Shown: piece by piece, positions 13,511 through 27,399 of the stretch
Numbering within the stretch: the first letter of the stretch is position 1
Layout: the number at the start of each line of letters is the position of its first letter
Assembly (NCBI GenBank): GCA_033026295.1
Contig: CM065176.1
Coordinates: 10,953,945 to 11,017,944 of the forward strand
Origin: Channa striata
Taxonomy: Eukaryota > Chordata > Actinopteri > Anabantiformes > Channidae
Length of the DNA: 64,000 nucleotides
Direction: 5' to 3'
Position numbers and translations under genes: made by a program
The notes under the pieces: model-generated
Seen by the model: only the letters and a program-made list of their open reading frames with translations
The model's database searches: none
Told to the model about the DNA's origin: nothing

Positions 13511-14071
13511 TTATAGTATCTGTTTTTTTGTGTGATAATCATAACTGTTTCAGAAGTTCATGTGTTAATAAATCTTCTGCACTACTGGTGTGTCTGAGCT
13601 TCTGCTTTTGGGTCCTATAGTTACAGTATCCAGTCACGGTAACCATTACACAGTGGATCCAATGCTCTGGTGGCAGTTCTGCTCCATAGGTGGAGCGACT
13701 CTGGAATCGGAGAGGAATATAGAGAAACAACAGAAAAGAATAAAGAGACACACAAACCCACGCCCGCTCCCACTAACCATGCTTTTACATATCCAACATG
13801 CATTAAAACCTGAGGACACAGCCATCAAGAACACACTGAATCGAAGAGGGTTGCATTCTCAACTATGATAAATGCAGAGAGAGAGAGAATTTTGCATGAA
13901 TATAAATCATTATTTGGAGCTTGTGATATACAGTAGAATGTGCAGAAAGTGTAGATCATTTCATTTATGTACATGCATATAATATAACTAATGTGTGTGA
14001 GCACCGAGACATAAAATCTGTATATGTAAAAGACATAGAAAAGGAAATCAAGGATGTGCCCACTTTCAGGT

Positions 14072-14096
14072 TGTGTGTGTGTGTGTGTGTGTGTGT
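14072..14096. repeat. TG microsatellite
   Basis: An uninterrupted TG dinucleotide run of about 12 units. Confidence 0.95.
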
Positions 14097-16078
14097 TCTG
14101 GGCCCTGCATGCACAGTAAGTAACAAGCAGTGCACAGAATTTTCTCAGATACAGTGGAGCACTGCATGATTGGAGCAACAAATGCGGAGACCTTGTACCG
14201 TAAGTGCTACGTTCCCCATGGGGCTTTACCACTTCAGTGTGATTACATTGTGTGATTTACAGTCTCAGGACACCGTCACATCTCACACAAACTTGCACAT
14301 ATGTAGATTCAAAAGTCATTTCTTCCTTTCAATGTGCTGATAATAATGCGGTTTTTAGTGAAACTCTGGAAAAAAAAACATTGTTGGCTGAAGTCGTTTT
14401 TGGATGTTTTCTGTTTAAATCAGGCAGTTACTGTCGACTAAAGCTTCCGCTTTACTTGCATCAATTATTTTTGTCTATTTCATTTCCTTCGTTTGTTATT
14501 TATGCATATTTTCCAGCCATTCTCCACCATCATTTTCTTTTTCTTCCTCAGTGGTGACATGTCTGTATATAGTAGGCCCCAGGGTTGCACAGACTTTTAG
14601 GTCTTATTTCTTCACTCCTCCGTCCGGTTTAATAGTTTCTATCAGCAGATAACACAAGAGTCTTTCAGATAAACAGGCAGGATCCTGGTACAAAGTGAAT
14701 GATCACAATGTCTGCGTGGACATGACCCTTAAAATCAATGTGCAACAATGTGCTTATTAATACACTTTGTCATGCACTTCTTTGTTGGTCTGAGCTGAAT
14801 TGCATATAACTATACACAGGTCCATATACATGTTAATAAGAAATACACATACCGTAGCTGCCCAAAACATATTAATACAGTGTGTTAACAGGACTCTACA
14901 GAGGTTTTACTATGTAAAATAAGCGTTTTTATTGGAAAATCTGTCAGATACTAATTGAACCACTAAGAGGAAGTAGCTAATCAATAACCACTAAGTGTTG
15001 GACTGTTTGTTTTTCTAGGAAATCTCTCTTCTTCTCCATGAAATGAAGGTCCTGGTTTTTGCTATACTTTATGGTCGAATTACAGGATATGAAAACTGAA
15101 GTCATACTGTGGGAGGAGAATAAACAGCAGGCTGCATCTCAGACAAGAGACCAAAAACAGGGTCAAGTTTTGACTGTTATTGTTGAATTGAACACTAGAA
15201 ATCAGAGTAATGATTCCTAGAAGCAGCTCCCACAGGTAATATTCTGACATGCAAACATTTGTGTGTCAGTTGCTTGTGTCTTGCAAATGGTTCACATGAT
15301 GTCACAATAAATGGATTACTTACTTTATGAATGATAAGCCAATTTATGTTAACACTGATACCTACTGTTCTCAAGCTCTAAGCAAGTCGAGTTACACTTA
15401 CTTACACTATACAAAGACACATGGACCCACATTAGCTTAAGCATCATTTCAGTATGAGGAAGAGGACATGATTGTATGATTCAGTAGCCTAGTATGCAAT
15501 ATGTAGTGTTCTTATTGCATATTTTTCAGGCATCCATATCTCTGCCACAGCTGTTTGCATGATAAATAAACAACCACAGCGTTTTTTTCTGGTTGAAAAT
15601 TATATGGGAAGGCTTTTAGCTTGCAGGCAGACATCAAAAAAGAGACTATAAAACTGTACACCCATAACTCTAATGCATTCATTTCAGCTTACTAAATGAT
15701 TTACTCTTGATGTTGAAATCATAGATAAGGATGAAAAACACCGGAATAGTCTTTTGAGAAGTGCCCCAATGACTCCATCTTGGTAGTTAAAACTCTAAAA
15801 CTCCCAAGCCAAAAACTTTCAGTTGTAGAACCTTAAAGACAGAGAAAACACTTCTATGTCTACTAAAAATAATCTTCCAAAGTCCCAAAAGAACACTAAA
15901 TTTAAGTCTAGTGAGCGGGGCCCCTTAGTGTACATCTCTTTTTCTCTCATTGATTGTCTCACTGTCTTTTCATCTATTTCTCACTTAAGCACTTATATCT
16001 CAAGAGACAACATAAAAGTGGCTTTCTGGAATTAAAGTGGTACTGCAGCAATAAGGCTTTTCTCCCCATCCTGCCTTT

Positions 16079-16097
16079 GTGTGTGTGTGTGTGTGTG
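16079..16097. repeat. Short GT microsatellite
   Basis: A GT dinucleotide run of about nine units. Confidence 0.9.
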
Positions 16098-18681
16098 ACG
16101 GTTGAAGACATTCGTGTCTCTATTGCGCCTACGGTGACTCCTAATGTACTGTGTTGCCTGATGTGATCACAGAGGGTTCAGGATAGTAAATTCATGGAGT
16201 TGCTGCATTGGAGGATTTTTACCTAAGTATGATTTTCGTATAACCTACATGGCACCACACACACCATTGAGCACTTCAGTTACTTTATGTACATATAAAT
16301 GCACACAAACAAATAAATGGTTCATGAAGAGGTTGCAAAATATTTGCGCTCATACATACATTTACAAATTAGGACACACAAGATGTATGTTGAAGAGGTG
16401 TAGGAGTGGGACAGGGGTCACATCGAAGTGTAGGGGGACTAGGCCGAAGGGTGAAAGTGAAATTTGCAATTCATCGCATTGGAGGGGAGTGTGTGACGTT
16501 TGGCTGAGGGGCGTAAAGCGAGATTTACACTGAGAGGAGGACAAATCTTGGCAGGCATGGAGCACCTATGTTAAGGAGCTTGAGGAGAGGCGAGGGATCG
16601 TATTGATGAAGAAGTCCAGGCAAGATGCGCGTGGGTGCAGGATTGTAGTCCTTTGGGGATGCTCTGTCTACGCCAGCGATATGGGGCTCAGACAGCGGAT
16701 TAGTGTTTCTGCTCCATAATCAATTTGCTGTCTGGATCCTGTTGCACATAACCCTAAACATCCACTCCTGAAAAATCTTTTCCCCTCCTGCTCCTTATTT
16801 CTCCCTCCACCAATATGATCTCAGTTACATTTTTTCCGTTCATTCTATTGTTTGCTTCAACTTCAATAGTTAGCATATAAGAATACAATAAAACTTCACA
16901 CAAAGCTATCTACAATGTACCTTTCTTGTTTCTTTTTTAATAACCTTCTCCAAACCTTTCTTTGTCCTACATATAGTTTTTTCAAGAGGTATGTCATTTT
17001 CAACTAGCCACAGTGGATTTAGCATCGTGTGCATTTCAGGGCACGGTGGGGAACTTGGGGAGTAATTATATCAGAGAGTGTGTGTGTGTTTGTGTGTAGA
17101 GATGTTGACATTAACCTTGAGCAAGGGCACTATTAGCTCAATTTCACTCTCAGGGTCCAGGCTTACTTTCATCTGTTCCAGAGATTAAGAGTCATCCTAC
17201 CGGCCGACCAAACACAAACTTGTTACAGCTGGCACCTTGCAACATCCCTGGTCACGACTTTCTTTGGTTAAGAGAAAGATGCATCTCACATTTCAGAGGG
17301 GGAAACTTTTCCCACAAGCAATGCAACAATATCAATGGTACAAAATGAAATTTCAAATTGAATTCCTGTTTACAAGCAAGAAAAACAAGCCAAAAAACAA
17401 CAGCGTTGTTCATCAGAATTGTGTTTTGTGGAAGGTAGGACTATATTCATACTCAGCCTTCATTTTAAACAAAGTCTCACAGAAAATAATGCTCTTTTTT
17501 CTTAGGACAGATGTGTTGGCATTTATTGGAGGTGTGTGAGCCTGTGGGATATGTCTGTGTGTGTGTGAATGTGTGTGTGTCTGAATCTGTGGAGGGGAGG
17601 AGTGCTTTAAGATGAAAGCCCAGTGAGACAGCTAAGGGGAGAGGCAGAGACAGCAGGTGGTGCTAGAATCGCTCCTTCTGAGGGTTAGGGAAGCCGACTG
17701 GTTTTTTATGTCAACAGATCAATAAGCATGAGAGTGGGGGAGGACTATCCATTTTAGATTGTCTGACAAAGACAGAGATAAAGGTGAAAGATGTAGCCCA
17801 GGTAAAACCGACACAAACACACTGTAATAGCAGCTAAAAAACTAGAATACGGCTGCGTCTGTCCAGCCCAAATTCTCACTCTCCCTTTCACCTGCTCACA
17901 GGCTTTGGGATTGTAGAAATTACACTGAAGAAAATGTAGAAATATGCTGTATCAGGGATCGAGACATGACCCCACTAATGACAGAACAGCTTGTCGTAAC
18001 ATGAGTGCGTGCACAGGAAGGCACACGTCCACGTACGTACGGCTCCAGCCTGCCAGCTACTGTCCCCGGCCCTCTTAATGGCCCAGGCAGATTGTCACCT
18101 CTTTTGATTTCAGCAGGCACACACACAGATGAGAGCTACTAATTGCTTTGCTGGGGCACTGACGTGACTCGCATGTGACCAGGTTCGGCCGGAGGCACGG
18201 GAGGGTTGATGTGCGTAGGTGACTCTGTGTCTGTTCTTAAGTTGTTCGAGAGACACTACAAGGTGGGAGTGCAAGAGGAAAAGAGGCTTGGAGGGATGAA
18301 TGTACCTGTGTGTGTTATTATGCAAGATGAATACTTGTCAGTCTCATAGTGGTTGATGGCACATGGACCTGAGAGAAGAGGGACTGAAGGGCTCTTGGTT
18401 GCAGCTAAACTATCTTGCTATAAAAAGGTGAACATGAATCACACTGGCAGTCTTACCTTGGCCTGGCCTCAATGTCGTGCTGAAAACGAGAAAGAGAGAA
18501 AGGGAGAAAAAGAGGGAGACACAGACAGACAGAGAGAGAGAATAACAGATATTTAAATCTTTTGGACATGTGTTGTGAATAACAATTAACAAAATACAAG
18601 GTAAAAAACATTTACACCGACTTGGTCCACAGCTGGTGTGGCTCTAAATCTGACCAATTAATTTTCACTTTCATCCACCAC

Positions 18682-18715
18682 AGCTCATGAATACATTTAT
18701 GTATATTCATGAGCT
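18682..18715. repeat. Inverted repeat with 12-bp arms
   Basis: The arms AGCTCATGAATA (18,682-18,693) and TATTCATGAGCT (18,704-18,715) are perfect reverse complements around a 10-base loop. The loop and arms are AT-rich and the upstream flank has AATTAATTTTC. It could be a paired transcription-factor site in a conserved element rather than a structured RNA. Confidence 0.6.
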
Positions 18716-21241
18716 TTTAAAGGAGAAGTCTGGAACAAAACATCAAGTGTAATTTCGACTGGGTTTTCAAAGATTTTTCAATGTCAAAATGATGGACGTG
18801 ATTTGTTCAGTGCCAATATGTTGGGCCTATGCAAACCTTTCAAGCAAAATGTTTTTTCGTCTGCCAAATGAAAAACCGAATCCCGCCTCAGATTAAAAAC
18901 AAAAAAAAAATCCTGCAAGATGTAAACACATAATTTCACTAGTCTTGCTTCTTGTTTTTTTTTTTTTTCAGTCAATAGGACCCTGAACATTATACAGCCT
19001 CTTATGTCACCTTTAATATTCTGGCCAGCACGGATGGCGCTTTCACGCTGGACCTTGACAACTAGCAGTGTGATGCCTGTGCCAGAAAGAGATTTTGACA
19101 CTGTGTAACTAACAGCGCCTTGAAGGCAGTGGCTCCTTGGCAGCACAGCAGATGAGAAAAGAGCTGACGAGTGGAGCCCTGACTGGCTGTCTGACTCACT
19201 GACTGAGATTTGGCTCTAAATTTAATTAGCTTCAGATCTGGACAAACACTTTGTTTCAAATATTGGAACTTGCTGAGATTTTTCTTTGTTTACCTTTTCA
19301 AACACTTCAATAGACTCCAAAATCAATTTGTGAAGTCAGGGTGCAAAACTGACATTCACCAAGACGCTGCAAGGCTGCTTCTATGCAAAGTACATATTTG
19401 AAAATTTCCTTCCGTGTCTCTGTTGCTTGGTTGGTTAACTGTCCGATCATGAGTTGAAAGCTAACAACCGCAGGTTTATGGCACTCAAAGGAAAAACTGA
19501 CACAGAAAGTCCAGGTCTGCTTTACTGTAAATGCTTCAAATCTGTAAATCCAATTTGACTAGTTTCAACTTGGATGCATGCCAAATTAAATATGCGCCGA
19601 CTTAGTTATGCACACTGTGTTTCTTTCATATTTTTTATGATTATTTTATGTTATGGCAACTAAAATGTTATGCTGTTATACTCCCAGTTGTGTGCTTTGT
19701 TTTCATTTGGTCAAATTCAATTGCGTTCTTTAGAGCCATCCCCGCCAAACTGGAAAGAAGGATGGTATTAGAAAGACGCTAAGGGCGAGAAAGCTTTGTT
19801 CTGACTGTAATCACCAGTTAAGACATAGAAATCATGGGCTGAATAATACCAGCATCAACATTTCCTATTTTATTCACATGGCTTAGGGCGATTCAGTGAG
19901 TATCTGCACAAATAAAAACCAGTCTCCCAAAGCTAAGAACAACCCAGACTTGTGTCAATTATCAACAGATGCAAACTGCAGCTGCTGCATTCATAATTTA
20001 AAGGCAATATTTATTTCACATGAGTTCTTGAATGTTAGTAATAAGCTCTACCTATACATGTGCCTTTAACATGCCCTTAAATAATATGTAATACACAGCC
20101 CCAACAGTTCATAAAGCTCACATGTACAACTGAAGCTACAGCTACAGTGTGCAACGTCAACTATCGTTAACATGAGACTCTGAATCATTCCTCCCTGCTC
20201 AGCCCAGCTCTCCCTGCTCTCACACATCTTCGTTCTTTACACTCCACCATGCTCTGCACAGCCAGGTAGCCTCATTATAATCGTCATAATAAAATTACAA
20301 TAAATAAGAATGCTATAAAAAACATACTAATCAAGCAGAAATTGTGACTGGCCAGAGGTGTGAGCCTCACACAGACCACCTTTACAAGTGAATATCTCAC
20401 TACTGCCAGTGTTCATTTTCAGTATTCAAAGACTGTGAAAATTGTTGCAACCAAACACACACACTAACATTTAATAGGTACCATTAAAAAAGCCCAACGT
20501 AAAAATAACTATTAAAATTAAATACAATTAATCTAAACAGAAAAATAGATTTGATAGTTAACTTAAAATTGTAGGCAGGTAAGATAAAAAAAAACACATG
20601 TAATGAAACAATCTGAATTAGAAGAAAGAACTATAACACCAAGCATCAGCTTATTGAAAGGCAAAGCCAACGGGCAAAAGGCTGAGCTGTTGCGAATCAG
20701 CCTCTGAGTACTTCACTGTGACCTGGGTCAGGACTGAGTCAGCGCTGGGTCACTGGTGCGGACTCCCATTACCTGACTAATGAGGCATCTTGGCTTTGTT
20801 TTCATGCTAGGACTCCTTTACAGCTTGAGAAGCACTGAGCCTCCACCTCCATCTTTCTGAACGTACCCACAGACTACAGAGACCTTCCAGAAACTCACAC
20901 ACGTCTTTATATGACGGCAGGTCACACGTCATTACACAGTTTTTGATTTCTAACTACAATATTTCTACCTGTGCATTTTGTTACAGTATTCACTATATCC
21001 TGCATTAATGTTCTGAAAGGTACAAATCTTCCTGTGCTTGTATTGTTAGGCTCTACATCCTGCCCAGTGATAAAGGTATTTTAATTATATATTAATAAAT
21101 ATATACACATCTCCAGAACCGGGCTTTATTTGTTATCACAACTCTCAGCTTCAAATGCTAATATACTCTCAATCTGTGTCCCATTAATTGGTCATTTTTT
21201 TCGTTTTATTACTTTTTTCCTGAGCCTCTTTAATTGTTTAC

Positions 21242-21242
<1 letters not shown>

Positions 21243-21280
<38 letters not shown>
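21243..21280. repeat. GT microsatellite, 19 units
   Basis: A perfect GT run, the longest perfect dinucleotide repeat in the left part of the window. Confidence 0.97.
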
Positions 21281-21283
<3 letters not shown>

Positions 21284-24200
21284 CTGTGCCCATCTGTTCC
21301 AGTGGCAGCATTTAAGAAAAGACGGTTATTAACATGACAACTGGTAACTTGTTTGTTTGACCTTAAGCAAGAAGACTCATCTCGACTGTTCAGTTTGTTC
21401 TTTGGAGAGCAGTTTGCAGAATGGATTTTCATGCAGGTGAGAAATATTTTACATCACAGTTGCTCATTTCAACAGTACGGAAGCTTAAAATTGTCTAGGT
21501 CAGAATATTAAATGCATTTTTATTTCAAAGAAGCGTATTTCTCTTTTTCTAGTGTCCACTTCTCAACTCTTATATCACAGACAAGAAACGCCTCCAACAT
21601 TGCAGTAAGAATAAGTGAGTGACTGTAGTTCAATGTGCCATCTGTAGACGCTGCCACTAAAAGACAGAGCTTAACAGGAAGAATGAGTGAGCGAGTCAGA
21701 TCATTCGTGTTTGAGTCAGCTATTTCCTTGATCCAGCAGGCTCTATACATCCTAACACCTAGCACTAAAAACAAAAAATTGCTGCAGGTGGATTTGATGC
21801 AACCTCCCCTACATAACTGTTTTGGTAACCCCATATTCATGCACTGCTTCACAAGTTCTTAATTGTGCGTGCTCACAAACGCACACAAATACACAGTGGC
21901 TGGATTACATCTGCATAAGCCCCCTCTCTACAGCCAAACACACTTCTCCGGTGATCATACATACCCAAACAACAGTGCCTGTTATTACTCCAGACATAAT
22001 TAACATGAGAGTAAAACTTGTAACCTTCTGCATTCATTTAGGAACAAAAATGTAGCTCAACATGGATTTATTTCACAGTTAGTAAAGCAATCTGCACATG
22101 AGCTAAAACCATTACTGCAACCCTGCTGGTCTGGAACAGCATCACCAGGGAACACTCAAGCCTCCTTTCTTGACTGTTGTGTAGTATACTAAGTGACAAA
22201 TGGACCATTGGGATATTCTAATTTGGTGCCTATAAGCAGTAAAAGCCCCCTCTTCGATGTTGAAATGAGAAATGAGGGAGTGAAGTGCTGCACAATTTGA
22301 AGTGACTGAGACGGCATACACTTCTGGTTGTGTTTATCTGCATGCAGATGTATAAATTATAAACTACAACTGAACAAAACATCTGGGTGTGAGAGGCCTC
22401 ACAAACTGAGAACAGACCGGTATTTAAACAAAAGGGAACACTGTTTCCAGGTGCTGTGCGCATGAGTGTCAGAACATTCAGACAAGTGTCTTAGTAAGGT
22501 GTTTTGCCCAAGAACAATGCAACAGTGCACCTTAATGTTGATTCTAGAAATATTGAGGCCTCTCCTGAAGAAAAGAAAACCCTCCCTCCAAAAGATATTC
22601 CATATTTGGTTTTCATGGGGACTGGAGTTTGGTAAACTGGTACGAGAAGGAGTGACTGTGACGGCCATCGCATATGATTCAGAAACGTTTCACCCTCATC
22701 GCACCATTCATTCACCCCTCGTGCCCCATGGCACTGTTATCCTGGAAGAGGTGACTTCCTTCAGCATAAACCTATAGGATAAATATAAAAAAACTCAGAA
22801 TAACTTTGTATTGATTTGCACTGAAGTAAATAACCGAGCCACTGGATCCCCCTCACTGGGGGAGTCAATCATTCAGGCCCATACCGTTTTCTTGATGTGC
22901 GCCACACATGTAATCACCCGCTTGTCGAGAATATTGTGAAGGATGACTCATCCGACTTTTTTCCACATCTCCTAAAGCTTCCATCATCCACCACCCTGAC
23001 AATGAACCCTCTTTCAAAGTCACTTAGATCTTTCCCTCTTGCTAGCTTGATCCAAAATTAGAATTAACTGGGTCTGCCCAGCATTTTTATACATGCCACA
23101 GAGCACGGTTGGATGGTAAGTGTTGTACCATGCAGTGCACCTGTGTGGGAGAACCTGCATTTCTTATTTTTCTTCGCCAATAACATATGTAGCTGCACTT
23201 ATGCTTCATCAGCTCAGGGTTCATTTATTTTATCTAACTACTACTGACTCTATACAAGCAAAAACCTGTTTCTCTGCAAATACATATAGTGCATGCCTGG
23301 ATAAACAAAGGCAGCCTGTCTATTCAGTTGGCACAAACCTGTGTACAGTGGCACCATATCAATTTTGCTGTTTATAACAGGTTTCATAGTCATTAGGAAG
23401 ATAATCCTTTGAGTGGAAGGGCTGGGATCAAACCTCCATGGCTGCAAGCAACCACACGGTGTAGATGTGTTTAAGTGAGGCAACGGATAGCACAGCAGAA
23501 AGATGCAGGAGGCCAGGAACAGGAAACTGAACCATCTGAAAAGGTTATGTTACATCCCACCATTGCACTACAAGTCTGTCCTACCAAACTGCCAGCGCCA
23601 GCACGCAAGTGCCAAAAACAGCCTCTTGTCAATCTAATTATTAATTTAATCTCTATCTGCTTAAACTTTGTAAATTACCTTATATAAGTTTATGCACATA
23701 GAGAAAATCAAAACTTTAAAATTCACACATTTTATAGTTTGGTGACCTCATGATCCAAACAAGCTACTGGTGATGTTTTAAATGATCAATAATAGCCGTC
23801 TATAGCAGGGACTGTTAAGTTGTCTACACATGATCAGCAACAAAACAGCTTTGTACTAGCTGGCAAATTGTTTGTAATTGTTTATTGACGAGAGCAATGG
23901 CATCGCTTTTTACAAGGCTGGGCTTAGTCATAATGTTGGCAGTGGGTTCAAAGTTTAGATTAATTAGTTATTGACCCTGCTTTTCCTTTCAAAGTGCTCT
24001 CGACAAACCTTGCGATGTGGGGTTGTCATTTTGGTTGCGAGCTAACAAGGCAAAACTGGTTTGTACTGACGCACAGTTTTAAATGAAGTGGATCCAGAAT
24101 AGCTGGGAAAAATCATGTCATAGAATAAAAACCTACTTTACTCGCAGACTGAAACTGGTACTAAAAACATAACTTGTACTAAACTGTAACTTAGTTCAGC

Positions 24201-24341
24201 TTAATGTCTGTCACACTGTGACATTATTAACTTGTTAAACTTTGTAACTGGGCTTTAGTGTGTAATGAATGAACTTTTATCACCGATTTAAGAAGCACAC
24301 TAAGAAGAATGGGGATGAAAGACAGACGAGAGTCCTCTCAC

Positions 24342-24632
24342 CGGCATTCTGTGGGCAGGCTCTGCCACGAGGGCCTCTGGGACCACTGCGGGACCTATCG
24401 CCTGCGCCTCAGCTTGTTCCAGAAGACACAGCTGGTGTGTAATGCTGGCCATCTCCTCCTGTAGTCGCTCTGTTTGGACGGTGATCTCTGCGATTTTTTC
24501 AGCAGCGGACGCTGTCAAGAATGCTTCTTTGAGGTCTACCAGGTGAAGGGTCCTGCTCTCCTCCAGACGCACCAATCTGCGGAGCTCATCAAACTGGCTA
24601 TTCACATATTCCTCTAATTCCTCTGTAGACAT
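24342..24632 (-). CDS. trim44: TRIM44, third coding exon (coiled coil)
   Basis: This exon encodes 97 residues (242-338) and starts directly after the acceptor GTCTTAG. It contains YVNSQFDELRRLVRLEE, then LHLVDLKEAFLTA, then a heptad-like helix ending LCLLEQAEAQ. These match the human TRIM44 coiled coil, which has LHLVDIQEAMATA at the same place. The exon ends CCG before donor GTGAGA at 24,341. If that donor is not used, the frame continues 13 codons to a TAG at 24,300-24,302, giving a 351-residue protein near the human length of 344, with a possible AATAAA at 23,881-23,886. Human TRIM44 has further short exons for an acidic tail, so splicing onward is likely, but I could not identify the next exon with confidence. 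Confidence 0.92.
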
Positions 24633-26390
24633 CTAAGACATGGATAGGTTTAGGAAACAAAGATGAAGAGGGTATAAACTCAACAAATTTATGTACAGGA
24701 ATATTTTGGACTTAACACAGAGTAATAGTAACAAGTTGACAGAAATGAAAAAAAAGATAACGATACATATAATATAAATGATAAGGGGTAGACAAAATTT
24801 CTCTTTTATAGTTTGACAAGAATATTATTTTAATAAGCTCAATGGTCTCTGTCATGCAGTAGCTAATTGATAGCGTGAAGCAGAACCCCTGGAGGTAAAC
24901 TCTATGCATCCCATCTGCAGACGGAGACCTCCGAGGCTCCTTCTACCACTTCCAGCCATCTGTTTGGTTTTCAAGGAAACTGAACTGCTCACCAAGATAC
25001 CTTCAATTCCATTCCCCGTTCCCTAATGAGGCAGTCTTTAGCTATGACTCATTACATTAAAACACCTCAATAAACAGACGCCTCCTCGCAATCCTTCCCG
25101 CCGAGATGGCTCCACCTCCAACACAGATGCTGTTCCGAGGTAAAACACCCCAAAGTCCCTTGTCATGATCCCTGCTCCTGAATATGTTATAATTGCTTCA
25201 ATCTACGAGCATCAGCTGCTCACTCTCTCCACTCCCCTTGAGCAGAACCTCACTCTTTTCCTTTCCATCTATTTTATCTTGTTTCCCCTAAGCTTCCCTC
25301 TCTCCAGTGAAGCAAAGAATCATCAGTCTTTACTGAGGTTGGCAGAGCCACGGCCCCTGGGGGCCCAAAGTTTTATCGTGTGTTTGCCATTTGTGCACAA
25401 GCAATCAGATTCTCCAAATTGGGCATTAAATCAAGCTCAAGAAGTAACAGTTTTAATTTATTTTCTTTGTATGAGCAGAGAAAAACATGCACATTGTTCA
25501 TCCCGAGTCATACTGAGGGAGTTAGTTAACATCTAACTTGAAAGCAGAGTCATTTTCTCATTTTGTTTCACCAAATCAATGCCCCGAATCCATTACTGAC
25601 AGACGAGGAACAATACACTTCAACATGTGGCATTCCTTACTGATATTCAAATGAACAGAAGTGGAAGACTGGAAAGAAGAACATTTTCAAGTCTTTCTGT
25701 GCCTCTGGGAGGTTCTTATGTTAATACAAAAAACAATGTGATCAAATATAATAAATCCATAGTAAATTACAATATAGACTAATTAAATCTTATAGAAGAC
25801 TCGTCATTTTAAACATGAGCTTTGAGCACTTAAAAAAATATGAAGATACGACAATGCATTTCTACTTCATTTTGTGATGGGACTAAAATGTAATTTTATG
25901 TGTCTGACGTCTTGCACTAAGTTGGCTCTAATTGAGTTGTCATGGACATCACTGAATATCAACAAATTCAATATTCAAATCCAATTTCCCTAAATATGAA
26001 TAATCCTTTCAAATATTCATTTCTAAAAGCTTTGACATCTTCTAGGCATTTACATTCATTATCAGCTAGCCAAATGCAATATTTAAAATTTTTTCAATAA
26101 TTTCTGTGAATCCATTAACAATAGTTGCCTAGTGTAACTACTTTTTTAGTTCATTCTAAATAATTGTAGCCTTATCATTCAGTTACGAGAACAGATGATG
26201 AGTAAAATTTCTGCTGTAGTATTTTGTTGTCCAGGTCAATCAACAAAGTGAAACTATGTAACTATTAGTGGAAGAAATTATATAAAAAGGTGCATGACCA
26301 AAAGTTTATGATTGCTGAAGATACAGACAATAATATTACACACATTTGTTTTCTAACATTACCAAACATTCCATGTACAATTAATGGTCA

Positions 26391-27160
26391 AAACCCGACA
26401 TACACTGCCAAGAAGTTTGGACACACCTACACATTTATATATATTTCTCCATCTTTTGTTAGCTGTATTCAATTCAGTGGTTGCCAGACAATTCATTAGG
26501 GGGTCTAGGTCTGGTGATTGCGCTGGCCAAGCAGCTTCTTTCTTCTCCAGACAATTCTTACATAACCCGGGAAAGTGCTTGGGGTCATTGTCTTGCTGGA
26601 AAACAAATTTATCCCCAATCAGTGGTTGCCCAGTGGGAATGACATGCCTCTTCAGTAAGGAGTGCTATCCATGCTGATTGAAGATGCACTGAACACAAAT
26701 CACCCACTCTTCCATGGCCGAAGCATCCCCAGATCATCACGTTTGCACCCTCAATCATCTTTTCACGAGCTCTGCTTCTGACACATGTTCTTTAATTGGA
26801 TCCAAACACCTCAAACTTTAACTCATCAGTTGGCAAGACTTTGTGCCAGTCTTTTAAAGTCCACTGTTTGTGGATCTTGGCTCACTGCAACCTTTTCTTC
26901 CGAGTTGCCTCACATCAGTAGGGTTTTTCTTCTCAGGCATCTCTGCCCATGAGGCCGGCTGAACTGAGCCTCCTGCTCACTGTGTCTTTGCCCACTAGCT
27001 TCTCTCTTGTTTTGTGCAACAATGCAGCCAATTCAGGAGCAGTGAGGCATCTGTTTCTCACTGAGGATGCTCGTAAGTACTTGTATTTTTGGGCAGATGT
27101 GCACTTGGGTCTTTCACTGCATCCTCTGTCCTGACTGGATCCAGTTGTGGCATGTCACTG
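26391..27160 (-). pseudogene. Tc1/mariner-like transposase relic
   Basis: Reading the minus strand, fragments of a Tc1-type DDE transposase appear in the right order. First comes WTLKDWHKVL with TDELKFEVFGS around 26.79-26.88 kb (first catalytic Asp region), then QQDNDPK at 26,578-26,599 (second catalytic Asp), then WPAQSPDLDPL at about 26,500-26,535. The order and motifs are those of fish Tc1-like elements. The frame is broken by stops and indels and the third acidic residue is lost, so the copy is dead. Sequence near 26,400 (AGAAGTTTGGACACACCT) resembles a Tc1-like terminal end. No matching right terminal repeat is visible. Confidence 0.85.
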
Positions 27161-27399
27161 GAGACTATAGTGTACACCAAAATCTTAATCAAATCTAAAT
27201 TTCTTTGCAATCTCTTCATTTATCAAGAGAAGTACTGACTTATGTTAGTTTTTCAGAAAATTAAATCTGTTTTTGTTCTTTTGTTTGGCCATCCTTTTTT
27301 TGCTGCACAAAGTTCCAAGCATTCAAAAATACAAAAATAGCAGGTTAATCTCCACGAACAATAACACAAAATATCAACACACACGATTACTCAACCATT

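Larger units (their letters stand above)
11650..24341. other. Non-coding DNA, perhaps TRIM44 intron 3 or 3' flank
   Basis: This 12.7-kb stretch holds several microsatellites, a degenerate tandem array at 13.27-13.51 kb, a GC-skewed patch at 16.39-16.54 kb that may be a small MITE-like element, and an inverted repeat at 18.7 kb. If TRIM44 continues past exon 3, its last exon or exons lie here or further left. If it ends by read-through, the 3' UTR would run from 24,299 to about 23.87 kb. No gene was recognised. Confidence 0.45.

Noticed and set aside
13825..14232. A 135-codon minus-strand open frame
   Set aside because: It is open because of the TG microsatellite (a TH repeat in the translation) and AT-rich chance sequence.
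14510..14565. Minus-strand acidic tail-like frame (TTEEEKENDGGEWLENMHK) as a TRIM44 last exon
   Set aside because: The acidic end is tempting, but the nearest acceptor (TATATACAG) puts it in the wrong phase for exon 3, and its pyrimidine tract is poor.
1..24000. LDLRAD3 exons expected from human synteny
   Set aside because: No Cys-rich class A cassette with a CDGxxDCxDxSDE pattern was found on the minus strand. The gene probably starts beyond the window.
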